This document shows positions 6,362-12,004 of a stretch of DNA of 12,004 nucleotides, in pieces. How positions within the stretch are numbered: the stretch's first letter is position 1; each line of letters starts with the position of its first letter. The stretch is from Candidatus Schekmanbacteria bacterium (GTDB lineage: Bacteria > Schekmanbacteria > GWA2-38-11 > J061), in the NCBI GenBank assembly GCA_003695725.1, contig RFHX01000106.1, forward strand, positions 1-12,004, in the 5' to 3' direction. The notes beneath the pieces were generated by a model that saw nothing but the letters and a program-made list of their open reading frames with translations, ran no database searches and was not told where the DNA came from. Both the position numbers and the translations under genes were made by a program.

Positions 6362-8476
6362 TCATTTTGAATCTTCGTCAAGAAATTGCATGCTTCCTTC
6401 AATCTTATGCTCATTGAGTTTAGCAATAGACCAAACAAAAATCAGACAAGTGCCCTGATAGATAAAGTCAAATCCTCTTTCTGAACGCGATATTGTTTTG
6501 AGCGGATAAGAATAACAACTGCAGGGCTGTGAAAATTCTATTGAGATTTCTGCGGAGTCACATTTGCTTTCAATTTTACATTTGCTAATTTCTTGGACAA
6601 CAAACAAAGATTTGAAATCATATTCCATACTATTATTTCGATTCTTAAATAAAAGGAATCTATTCCCTTCAGAATCTGCTGATGTAAGAGATAAATTTAT
6701 TTCCAATGCAATTTTTTTATTCTCATAAGAGTCTTCAACATTTTCAATCTCCCAGAGGAATGAAAAAAAATTTTTCCCTTCTTCCAAAAAATATCTTTTT
6801 TTCAAAATTGGAATTGCAGGATTATTATTTTTCCCAATGAGTAGAACCTCTGCAACCTTATTTCTTTTTTTAATTAAATAGTCGAACTCCTGAATCCCCC
6901 TATTTAAACTCCAAATCTTTTCACTATTACTAATAAAATCTGTGTATGAAATATCTTCTTCCAAAAACAGATGAGTAAAAGATGTACGATAAAATTTGTC
7001 ATAGAAAAAATTCTCTTCGTCTCCCATATACACTATCTCGTCTACCTTTTTTATTTGATTTCCAATCTCTGAATGATAGGGTTCATATCTCCTTGTCAAG
7101 ACATTCAAGACATTCATTCCTTTCTCCATCCAGTCGATTTCCACAATGGAACCACGATATGATGGATTTATCCAAAGAGACAAATTGTTGTTTGAAAGAA
7201 TGACCTCATTTTTCCCGTCGAAATCATAATCCTCTTCTTCAACTTCAATTTTAGAGCTTGAATTTCCCGAATATTCATCTAAAAAGCGCTGTGCATCGAT
7301 TAAATTCTTATAAACAGCACTCCTTATATGATGAAGATAAATTCCACCAAAGAGGCCGTGCCAGTAAGCGCAATTGCAGGAAGCTTTATATAAAGATTTC
7401 AAAATCTTGTTTTTAGTGTCATCATTTTCTCTACCGTAAAAAATTCCTGCCTTCTCTACTTGTTCGCTAATATAGATTAATTTTTTATGCATCCGATTTG
7501 ATTCAGGATATTTGACAAAAAAATTTTTCCAAAAGCCGCCTGCCATAGCATCTACAAATTTCACCATTTCATTGTCATCTTTGATTTTTTCCTTTATTGA
7601 GTCCTTCAATTTTCGAGAATCATCTGAAAGAGACCACAACATCATTTCTTCATAGGATGATTCCGGAATATAAACCTCTGATTGTGGACTCTTAATTTGA
7701 AGAAAGTCGCTAAATTTGACAGTTTCTATTTGTCCTCTATCTTTTTCTAATGCGTGAAAAAATTTTTCAAGCCATCTCTCTTTATATACTAATTCATAGG
7801 TGCCCGGCCATTCTCCGAACTTTTCAACATCATCGCCATAGGTAAAAAGATATTCATTCTCCCCTTCATCCAACGGTTTCTTTAAATAGCTTATGACTTC
7901 ATCTATTTCTTTAAAGGGAATCGAAAATCTCAGTTCCTTATCAGTAGGGAAAACGAATATTCTATGACCGTCATTCTCTGTTATGTAATAATTTTTTATA
8001 TCTTTAACGGCAATGCCGCTTCTCATAATATGAGTATCATCAAGAATAGTATATCTTATCTTGGCGTTGCTCAATATTTTAGGAAGGTAAGGTTCCCATA
8101 CTCTTTCTGCGATCCACGCTCCATTAGGACTGAAAAAAAAATTTTTTTTCAAATAGTCTGAAAGCATTTCAATTTGTCCGATTGCATCTCTTTCGGGGAT
8201 TGCCGTCAGAACCGGTTCATAAAAGCCACCTGATATAAGTTCAACCTGTCCCCTATTTGTAAGTAAAGACAAATCATCAAAAAATTCTCTGTGTCTCAAT
8301 TCTATCCATTCAAGGAGAGATCCGGACAAGTGGAGATTTGCTTTAATGGAAGGAAATTTTTTCAGTGTTTCGACAAAAGGAAGATAGGAATTCTGATAAG
8401 CCCTTTCGAGTACATAATCGAAATTTCCAACAGGCTGATGAAAATGTAATGCAAGTGCAAAATACATTTTCATCAT
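6362..8476 (-). CDS. Glycoside hydrolase family 57 enzyme (4-alpha-glucanotransferase/alpha-amylase type)
   Basis: A protein of about 704 aa with GH57 architecture like Thermococcus 4-alpha-glucanotransferase. Numbering from the TTG one codon upstream, the catalytic (beta/alpha)7 barrel has motif 1 LHFHQPVGNF (11-20), motif 2 SGGFYEPV (83-90), motif 3 AWIAERVWEP (121-130) with nucleophile Glu125, and motif 4 YGDDVEKFGEWP (214-225) containing the acid/base Asp. The helical segment NCAYWHGLFGGIYL (369-382) is the DUF1925-type signature. A C-terminal beta-sandwich (DUF1926-like) spans about 425-700. There is no signal peptide, so it likely acts in the cytosol on glycogen or maltodextrins; hydrolase and transferase activities cannot be told apart by sequence. 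AGGTGA at 8480-8485 places the ATG at 8476 best, though ATG 8473 and TTG 8479 are possible. It sits between leuD and leuB, an unusual location. Confidence 0.94.
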   Translation of the reverse strand: MMKMYFALALHFHQPVGNFDYVLERAYQNSYLPFVETLKKFPSIKANLHLSGSLLEWIELRHREFFDDLSLLTNRGQVELISGGFYEPVLTAIPERDAIGQIEMLSDYLKKNFFFSPNGAWIAERVWEPYLPKILSNAKIRYTILDDTHIMRSGIAVKDIKNYYITENDGHRIFVFPTDKELRFSIPFKEIDEVISYLKKPLDEGENEYLFTYGDDVEKFGEWPGTYELVYKERWLEKFFHALEKDRGQIETVKFSDFLQIKSPQSEVYIPESSYEEMMLWSLSDDSRKLKDSIKEKIKDDNEMVKFVDAMAGGFWKNFFVKYPESNRMHKKLIYISEQVEKAGIFYGRENDDTKNKILKSLYKASCNCAYWHGLFGGIYLHHIRSAVYKNLIDAQRFLDEYSGNSSSKIEVEEEDYDFDGKNEVILSNNNLSLWINPSYRGSIVEIDWMEKGMNVLNVLTRRYEPYHSEIGNQIKKVDEIVYMGDEENFFYDKFYRTSFTHLFLEEDISYTDFISNSEKIWSLNRGIQEFDYLIKKRNKVAEVLLIGKNNNPAIPILKKRYFLEEGKNFFSFLWEIENVEDSYENKKIALEINLSLTSADSEGNRFLLFKNRNNSMEYDFKSLFVVQEISKCKIESKCDSAEISIEFSQPCSCYSYPLKTISRSERGFDFIYQGTCLIFVWSIAKLNEHKIEGSMQFLDEDSK

Positions 8477-8559
8477 CAATCACCTGAATAAGGGCTTAAT
8501 ACCTTGAGAGATGAAGAAAGAACATCTCCATATCGAGATAAAAAAACTCTCTTTGCCAT
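8476..8559 (-). CDS. Possible 27-aa small ORF coupled to the GH57 gene
   Basis: In the gap between leuD and the GH57 gene an ATG at 8559 opens a 27-codon frame (MAKRVFLSRYGDVLSSSLKV, then seven more residues). It closes with TGA overlapping the GH57 ATG as TGATG, an arrangement typical of translational coupling. The frame is the same as leuD and stays open from the leuD stop codon onward. The ribosome-binding site is weak (only GAGA about ten bases upstream), I recognise no homologue, and 84 bases may be open by chance. It could be a coupling leader peptide, a remnant of a lost gene, or noise. Confidence 0.3.
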   Translation of the reverse strand: MAKRVFLSRYGDVLSSSLKVLSPYSGD

Positions 8560-8589
8560 ATTATTTTTCTCTATATGAAGGATTCTTTT

Positions 8590-9090
8590 TTATGATTGTT
8601 TTGATGACACATACTCCATTAAACCACCCTTCACTATTATCTCCTTTACAAAGTCAGGAAAGGGTTTCGGTTTAAAGAGTTTATTATCGGAAACTCTCCT
8701 AATTATTCCTTCTTCCAAGTCAACCTCGATAAGATCGCCAAACTCAATATTGTCTGCCGCTTCCGGGCACTCTATTATAGGCAAACCAATATTAAAAGAG
8801 TTTCTGTAAAAGATTCTTGCAAAGGATTTGGCAATGACACAGGAAATACCGGAAGCTTTTATCGAAATAGGAGCATGTTCTCTCGAAGAGCCGCATCCAA
8901 AATTTTCTCCCGCAACTATAATATCCCCTTCCTTCACATTGGAAGCAAAAGTATCATCAATATCTTCCATACAATGCGCGGCAAGCTCTTTTGGGTCACT
9001 TGTGTTTAAATACCTCGCTGGAATAATGACATCAGTATTTACATCATCTCCATATTTGAAAACTTTACCCTTAAACTTTAGTGATTTCAC
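8590..9090 (-). CDS. leuD: 3-isopropylmalate dehydratase small subunit
   Basis: LeuD is the swivelling small subunit of isopropylmalate isomerase and pairs with LeuC to interconvert 2- and 3-isopropylmalate. The 166-aa length is that of the archaeal/deep-bacterial subtype, shorter than the roughly 200-aa proteobacterial form. Signatures are [16 protein letters not shown] (13-28), [14 protein letters not shown] (62-75) and [15 protein letters not shown] (90-104). The specificity loop after ARYL reads YLNT (27-30); related homoaconitase and isopropylmalate isomerase subunits differ at this loop. The leu context supports isopropylmalate as substrate. The start is a GTG, fixed by a perfect AGGAGG four bases upstream. 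It overlaps the leuC stop by four bases (GTGA), indicating coupled translation and equal subunit supply. Confidence 0.96.
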   Translation of the reverse strand: MKSLKFKGKVFKYGDDVNTDVIIPARYLNTSDPKELAAHCMEDIDDTFASNVKEGDIIVAGENFGCGSSREHAPISIKASGISCVIAKSFARIFYRNSFNIGLPIIECPEAADNIEFGDLIEVDLEEGIIRRVSDNKLFKPKPFPDFVKEIIVKGGLMEYVSSKQS

Positions 9091-10355
9091 ACTACCTCCT
9101 CCGGATGGGTTATCTTTCCTGTAATGGCAGAAGCTGCAGCAACGGATGGTCCTGCCAGATATACCTCACTTTCAGGATGTCCCATTCTCCCAACAAAATT
9201 TCTGTTTGTTGTTGCAACACATTTTTCCCCTTTTGCCAAAATACCCATATGGCCACCAAGACATGGCCCGCAAGTTGGAGGACCAATAACTGCTTCTGCA
9301 TCAATAAATATTTCAATAAGCCCCCGTTTTAATGCTTCACTATATATTTCCTGAGTTGCAGGAAAAATAATCAAGCGAACATTAGGATTGACTTTCTTAC
9401 CTTTAAGAATTGCAGCAGCTTCCTCTAAATCTCTCAATCTTCCATTCGTGCAGGAGCCAATTACAACCTGATCAACGAAAATATCTGACAATTCCCTGAC
9501 TGATTTTGCATTTCCCGGAGATGGAGGCAGCGACACTTGAGGCTCCAAATTACTGCAGTCAATCTCAATGACATCTGAATATTCAGCTTCAGGATCGCTT
9601 TGATAAGCTGAATATTCCCTTCTCTTTCTTTTATCAACAAATTTCAATGTTGTTTCATCAGGAGCTATAATTCCATTTTTTGCGCCTGCTTCAACTGCCA
9701 TATTGCACATTGTCAATCTTCCGTCTATAGGAAGATTATCAATAACATCCCCTGTAAATTCCATTGATTTATAATTTGCTCCATCAACTCCTATCAAACC
9801 TATCGTATAAAGGATTAAATCCTTTCCTGATACGAATGGTTGGAGCTTCCCATTGTAAACAAACTTAATCGATTCAGGCACCTTTAGCCATATCTCTCCT
9901 GTCATCATTGTTGCGGCAAGGTCTGTACTTCCTATTCCAGTAGAAAAGGCGCCTAAGGCACCATAAGTGCAAGTATGGGAATCAGCACCTATGACAAGGT
10001 CACCCGGCAAAACTATTCCCTTATCAGGTAAAAGGGCATGTTCGATTCCTACTCGTCCAATTTCAAAGTAATACTTTACATTATGTTTTTTTGCGAATTC
10101 ACGTAAAATACGGCATTGTTCAGCAGACTTGATGTCTTTGTTTGGTGTGAAATGGTCTGGAACAAAAACTACTTTTTCATTGTCAAAAAGTTTTTTCCCC
10201 TCATACTTTTCAAAAAGCTTAATGGCAATAGGCGCTGTAATATCATTTCCAAGGGCTACATCTACCTTTGCACTGATAATTTCGCCAGGCTGAACTTCTT
10301 TTTTCCCCGCTTTGTCAGCAAGTATCTTTTGGCTTATCGTCATTCCCATAAGCAT
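9087..10355 (-). CDS. leuC: 3-isopropylmalate dehydratase large subunit
   Basis: LeuC is the [4Fe-4S] aconitase-family subunit that dehydrates and rehydrates isopropylmalate together with LeuD. The 422-aa form is the shorter type shared with archaea. The three cluster cysteines are visible: Cys302 in IGSCTNGR (299-306), and Cys362 and Cys365 in [14 protein letters not shown] (358-371). Other signatures are [10 protein letters not shown] (65-74), [18 protein letters not shown] (123-140) and [12 protein letters not shown] (383-394). Three ATGs lie within the first five codons; GAGG followed by six bases places translation at the first one. The gene is 48 bases downstream of leuA and overlaps leuD. 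Homoaconitase is a close relative, but the leuA and leuB neighbours favour the leucine pathway. Confidence 0.96.
   Translation of the reverse strand: MLMGMTISQKILADKAGKKEVQPGEIISAKVDVALGNDITAPIAIKLFEKYEGKKLFDNEKVVFVPDHFTPNKDIKSAEQCRILREFAKKHNVKYYFEIGRVGIEHALLPDKGIVLPGDLVIGADSHTCTYGALGAFSTGIGSTDLAATMMTGEIWLKVPESIKFVYNGKLQPFVSGKDLILYTIGLIGVDGANYKSMEFTGDVIDNLPIDGRLTMCNMAVEAGAKNGIIAPDETTLKFVDKRKRREYSAYQSDPEAEYSDVIEIDCSNLEPQVSLPPSPGNAKSVRELSDIFVDQVVIGSCTNGRLRDLEEAAAILKGKKVNPNVRLIIFPATQEIYSEALKRGLIEIFIDAEAVIGPPTCGPCLGGHMGILAKGEKCVATTNRNFVGRMGHPESEVYLAGPSVAAASAITGKITHPEEVV
9095..9100 (-). promoter_or_regulatory. Ribosome-binding site of leuD (AGGAGG)
   Basis: A perfect AGGAGG on the minus strand lies inside the 3' end of leuC, four bases before the GTG at 9090. 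It decides the leuD start in favour of GTG and, with the GTGA overlap, shows that leuC and leuD are translated in tandem. Confidence 0.85.
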
Positions 10356-10403
10356 AAACTTCCTCTTTCTTAAAAATTACTGTCTGAAGATGGTTTGGAT
10401 CAG

Positions 10404-11939
10404 CTAAAAACCTTTGAGCACTTTTTTGCCTTTTTCACTTGACAGGTACTTGTTCAAAGCATTGAGGTATGCTTTGACACTGGCAAAAATTATATCTGTG
10501 CTGGACGACTTACCTGCAAAAATTGAATCATTGTTAAATTTCACTTTAACAAAAATCTCCCCAATTGCATCTTTGCCGGCTGAAACCGAGCGCACGGAAT
10601 AATCCAACAGTCTCCCGCTTATATTTGTTATCTTCTCAATAGCCCTGCATGCAGCGTCAACAGGTCCAGAACCGGACAATGACTCAACATATAGTTTTTT
10701 CCCCTTTTTTACACTAACTGTTGCAACAGGAGTAACTCTAGTGCCGCTTAATACTTGAACTCCAACAAGCTTGAAAACTTCCTTATAGCTTCTCACTTGC
10801 TCATCGATAATGATCTCGAGGTCTTCATCAAAGATCTTCTTTTTTCTATCAGCAAGTTCTTTGAAGATATTATATGCCTTCTCCAATTCCTCATCAGTTA
10901 AATCATAGCCCAACTTTTCATAGCGTTTACGAAGGGCGTGCCTGCCAGAATGTTTACCCAATACTAAATGGCTTTCCTTAACACCGACTGTCTCCGGCTT
11001 CATTATTTCATAAGTCATTTTTTTCTTCAAAACACCGTGCTGGTGAATTCCGGCTTCATGGGCAAAAGCATTATCTCCAACAATCGCTTTATTTGGAGGA
11101 ACAAAAATTCCTGTCAATCTAGAAAGAAGTCTGCTCGATTTGTAAAGTTCTGTCGTCTTTATTTTAGTTTTGAAGGGAAGAAGGTCTTTTCTCACATAAA
11201 GCCCCATTACAAACTCTTCCAACGAAGCGTTGCCTGCCCTTTCTCCTATTCCATTTATAGTGCATTCCACCTGCCTTGCCCCATTTTTGACAGCAGCCAA
11301 TGAGTTTGCCACTGCAAGTCCAAGGTCATTGTGACAATGCACACTAATCACTGCCCTATCTATATTTGGAACATTATTCTTCAAATAAGCGATGATACTG
11401 CCAAATTCTTCTGGCATCGAATAGCCAACAGTATCGGGAATATTGACTGTCACCGCGCCTGCATCAATAGCCGCTTCAATTACTTCAGCAAGAAAAGGCA
11501 AGTCAGACCTTGAAGCATCTTCTGCTGAAAATTCAACATCAGGAGTAAAGGATTTTGCATATTTTACTGCTTGTACTGCTCTTTTAAGAACCTCCGATTT
11601 TGTCATCTTCAACTTATATTTCATATGAATTTCAGAAGTTGCAATAAAGGTATGAATCAAAGGCTTCGAGGAATATTTGACTGCCTCCCAAGCAGTTTTT
11701 ATATCTTTCTTGTCCGCTCTTGCCAATCCAGCTATATAGGGGCCTTTAACCTTCTGGGCAATTTCTTTGACTGCCTCAAAATCCCCCTTTGAAGCAACTG
11801 GGAATCCTGCTTCTATTATATCAACTTTAAGTTTTGCCAATTGCCGGGCCATAATCAACTTTTCTTTTATATTCAAGCTATTGCCCGGTGCCTGTTCACC
11901 GTCTCTCAATGTTGTATCAAAAATTCTAACGTATTCCAT
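10404..11939 (-). CDS. leuA: 2-isopropylmalate synthase
   Basis: LeuA condenses acetyl-CoA with 2-oxoisovalerate, the committed and usually leucine-inhibited step. The 511-aa protein has a TIM-barrel catalytic domain (about 1-270) with IFDTTLRDGEQAPGN (6-20; Arg12 and metal ligand Asp13), metal ligands His201 and His203 in HCHNDLGLAV (201-210), and the GIGERAGNA segment (230-238). The linker domain carries HEAGIHQHGV (294-303), including the conserved catalytic His294. The C-terminal LeuA dimer/regulatory domain (about 385-505) has SGSGPVDAACRAIEKI (422-437) and STDIIFASVKAYLNALN (480-496), so leucine feedback inhibition is plausible. AAGGA at 11949-11953, nine bases before the ATG, serves as ribosome-binding site. 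No T-box, leucine-rich leader peptide or attenuator is visible in the 65 bases upstream, so regulation lies outside the window. Confidence 0.97.
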   Translation of the reverse strand: MEYVRIFDTTLRDGEQAPGNSLNIKEKLIMARQLAKLKVDIIEAGFPVASKGDFEAVKEIAQKVKGPYIAGLARADKKDIKTAWEAVKYSSKPLIHTFIATSEIHMKYKLKMTKSEVLKRAVQAVKYAKSFTPDVEFSAEDASRSDLPFLAEVIEAAIDAGAVTVNIPDTVGYSMPEEFGSIIAYLKNNVPNIDRAVISVHCHNDLGLAVANSLAAVKNGARQVECTINGIGERAGNASLEEFVMGLYVRKDLLPFKTKIKTTELYKSSRLLSRLTGIFVPPNKAIVGDNAFAHEAGIHQHGVLKKKMTYEIMKPETVGVKESHLVLGKHSGRHALRKRYEKLGYDLTDEELEKAYNIFKELADRKKKIFDEDLEIIIDEQVRSYKEVFKLVGVQVLSGTRVTPVATVSVKKGKKLYVESLSGSGPVDAACRAIEKITNISGRLLDYSVRSVSAGKDAIGEIFVKVKFNNDSIFAGKSSSTDIIFASVKAYLNALNKYLSSEKGKKVLKGF

Positions 11940-11959
11940 AATTCTTCTTCCTTCTCTTT

Positions 11960-12004
11960 CTAATAAAGCTCTTCTTCTCTTTTTGCTCTCCTTCTATAAT
12001 CATT
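11960..12004 (-). CDS. Possible C-terminal end of an upstream gene (partial)
   Basis: Reading the minus strand from the right edge, one frame gives NDYRRRAKREEELY and then a TAG at 11960-11962. This basic/acidic tail looks like a protein C-terminus and ends 20 bases before leuA, a spacing typical of an operon partner. The fragment is far too short to name. In several bacterial lineages pssA or ilvC lies just before leuA, and pssA products often end in a charged tail, but this is context-based guessing. A second frame from an ATG at 12003 also runs into leuA, without leucine codons, and is less likely. Confidence 0.35.
   Translation of the reverse strand, partial: NDYRRRAKREEELY

Noticed and set aside
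8520-8545. Hairpin ATCTC-GATATG-GAGAT on the minus strand between leuD and the GH57 gene, considered as a terminator
   Set aside because: The stem is only five pairs and no T-run follows on the transcript side; the T-run precedes it. It cannot be supported as a rho-independent terminator.
9081-9354. Overlapping plus-strand and minus-strand ORFs of 68-83 codons inside leuC
   Set aside because: They are alternative frames of the conserved C-terminal part of LeuC, which contains the iron-sulfur cysteines; their Cys/Trp-rich or repetitive composition is typical of shadow frames.
10968-11303. 111-codon plus-strand ORF antisense to leuA
   Set aside because: leuA is full-length and conserved here; the antisense product is rich in Phe, Cys and Ser with no domain and no ribosome-binding site.
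11927-12003. 25-codon ORF running into leuA, considered as a leucine attenuator leader peptide
   Set aside because: It contains no leucine codons, overlaps the leuA start and has no downstream terminator/antiterminator structure.

Overview
The window comes from an AT-rich bacterial chromosome with dense, mostly minus-strand coding. Two of its genes encode an E. coli-type flagellar stator (MotA/MotB), so the organism is probably a flagellated bacterium. Its leucine genes use the short archaeal/deep-branching type of isopropylmalate isomerase (LeuC about 420 aa, LeuD about 166 aa). Together with a GH57 glucanotransferase-type enzyme and a UPF0047 protein, this suggests a deep-branching Gram-negative or candidate-phylum lineage rather than a gammaproteobacterium or Firmicute. 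That placement is an inference; no rRNA or other phylogenetic marker is present.

Layout. At 1-339 (+) is the 3' part of a HIT-family nucleotide hydrolase/transferase gene that enters from the left edge. Convergent to it is a minus-strand pair: rsmE (1052-1825), then a HAD-family phosphatase (357-1025). A small plus-strand rhodanese gene (1887-2252) is divergent from rsmE. Its stop codon abuts the stop codon of a minus-strand SAM-dependent methyltransferase (2253-2771) with no base between. Next on the minus strand come motB (2844-3722) and motA (3737-4594), a two-gene stator operon. A sigma-28-like promoter lies about 100 bases upstream of motA, at 4702-4729. No other flagellar or chemotaxis gene is in the window.

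The right half (4807-11939, minus) is a leucine-biosynthesis cluster in the order leuA, leuC, leuD, GH57 glycosidase, leuB, yjbQ-like. LeuA condenses 2-oxoisovalerate with acetyl-CoA, LeuCD isomerises 2-isopropylmalate, and LeuB oxidatively decarboxylates 3-isopropylmalate to the precursor of leucine. leuC and leuD overlap by four bases (GTGA), with a perfect AGGAGG ahead of leuD. A GH57 gene of about 2.1 kb sits between leuD and leuB in the same orientation, preceded by a 27-codon ORF whose stop overlaps the GH57 start (TGATG). At the right edge, the last 45 bases (minus) look like the C-terminus of another gene ending 20 bases before leuA.

I see no tRNA, rRNA, CRISPR array, insertion sequence, phage gene or clear rho-independent terminator. 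Most of the window is ordinary housekeeping sequence. The points most worth a second look are the GH57 insertion in the leu operon, the sigma-28-like promoter, the small coupled ORF, and the divergent RNA-binding domain of RsmE. I found no convincing evidence of an undescribed biological system. No gap without a gene exceeds 300 bases; the longest is 4595-4806.
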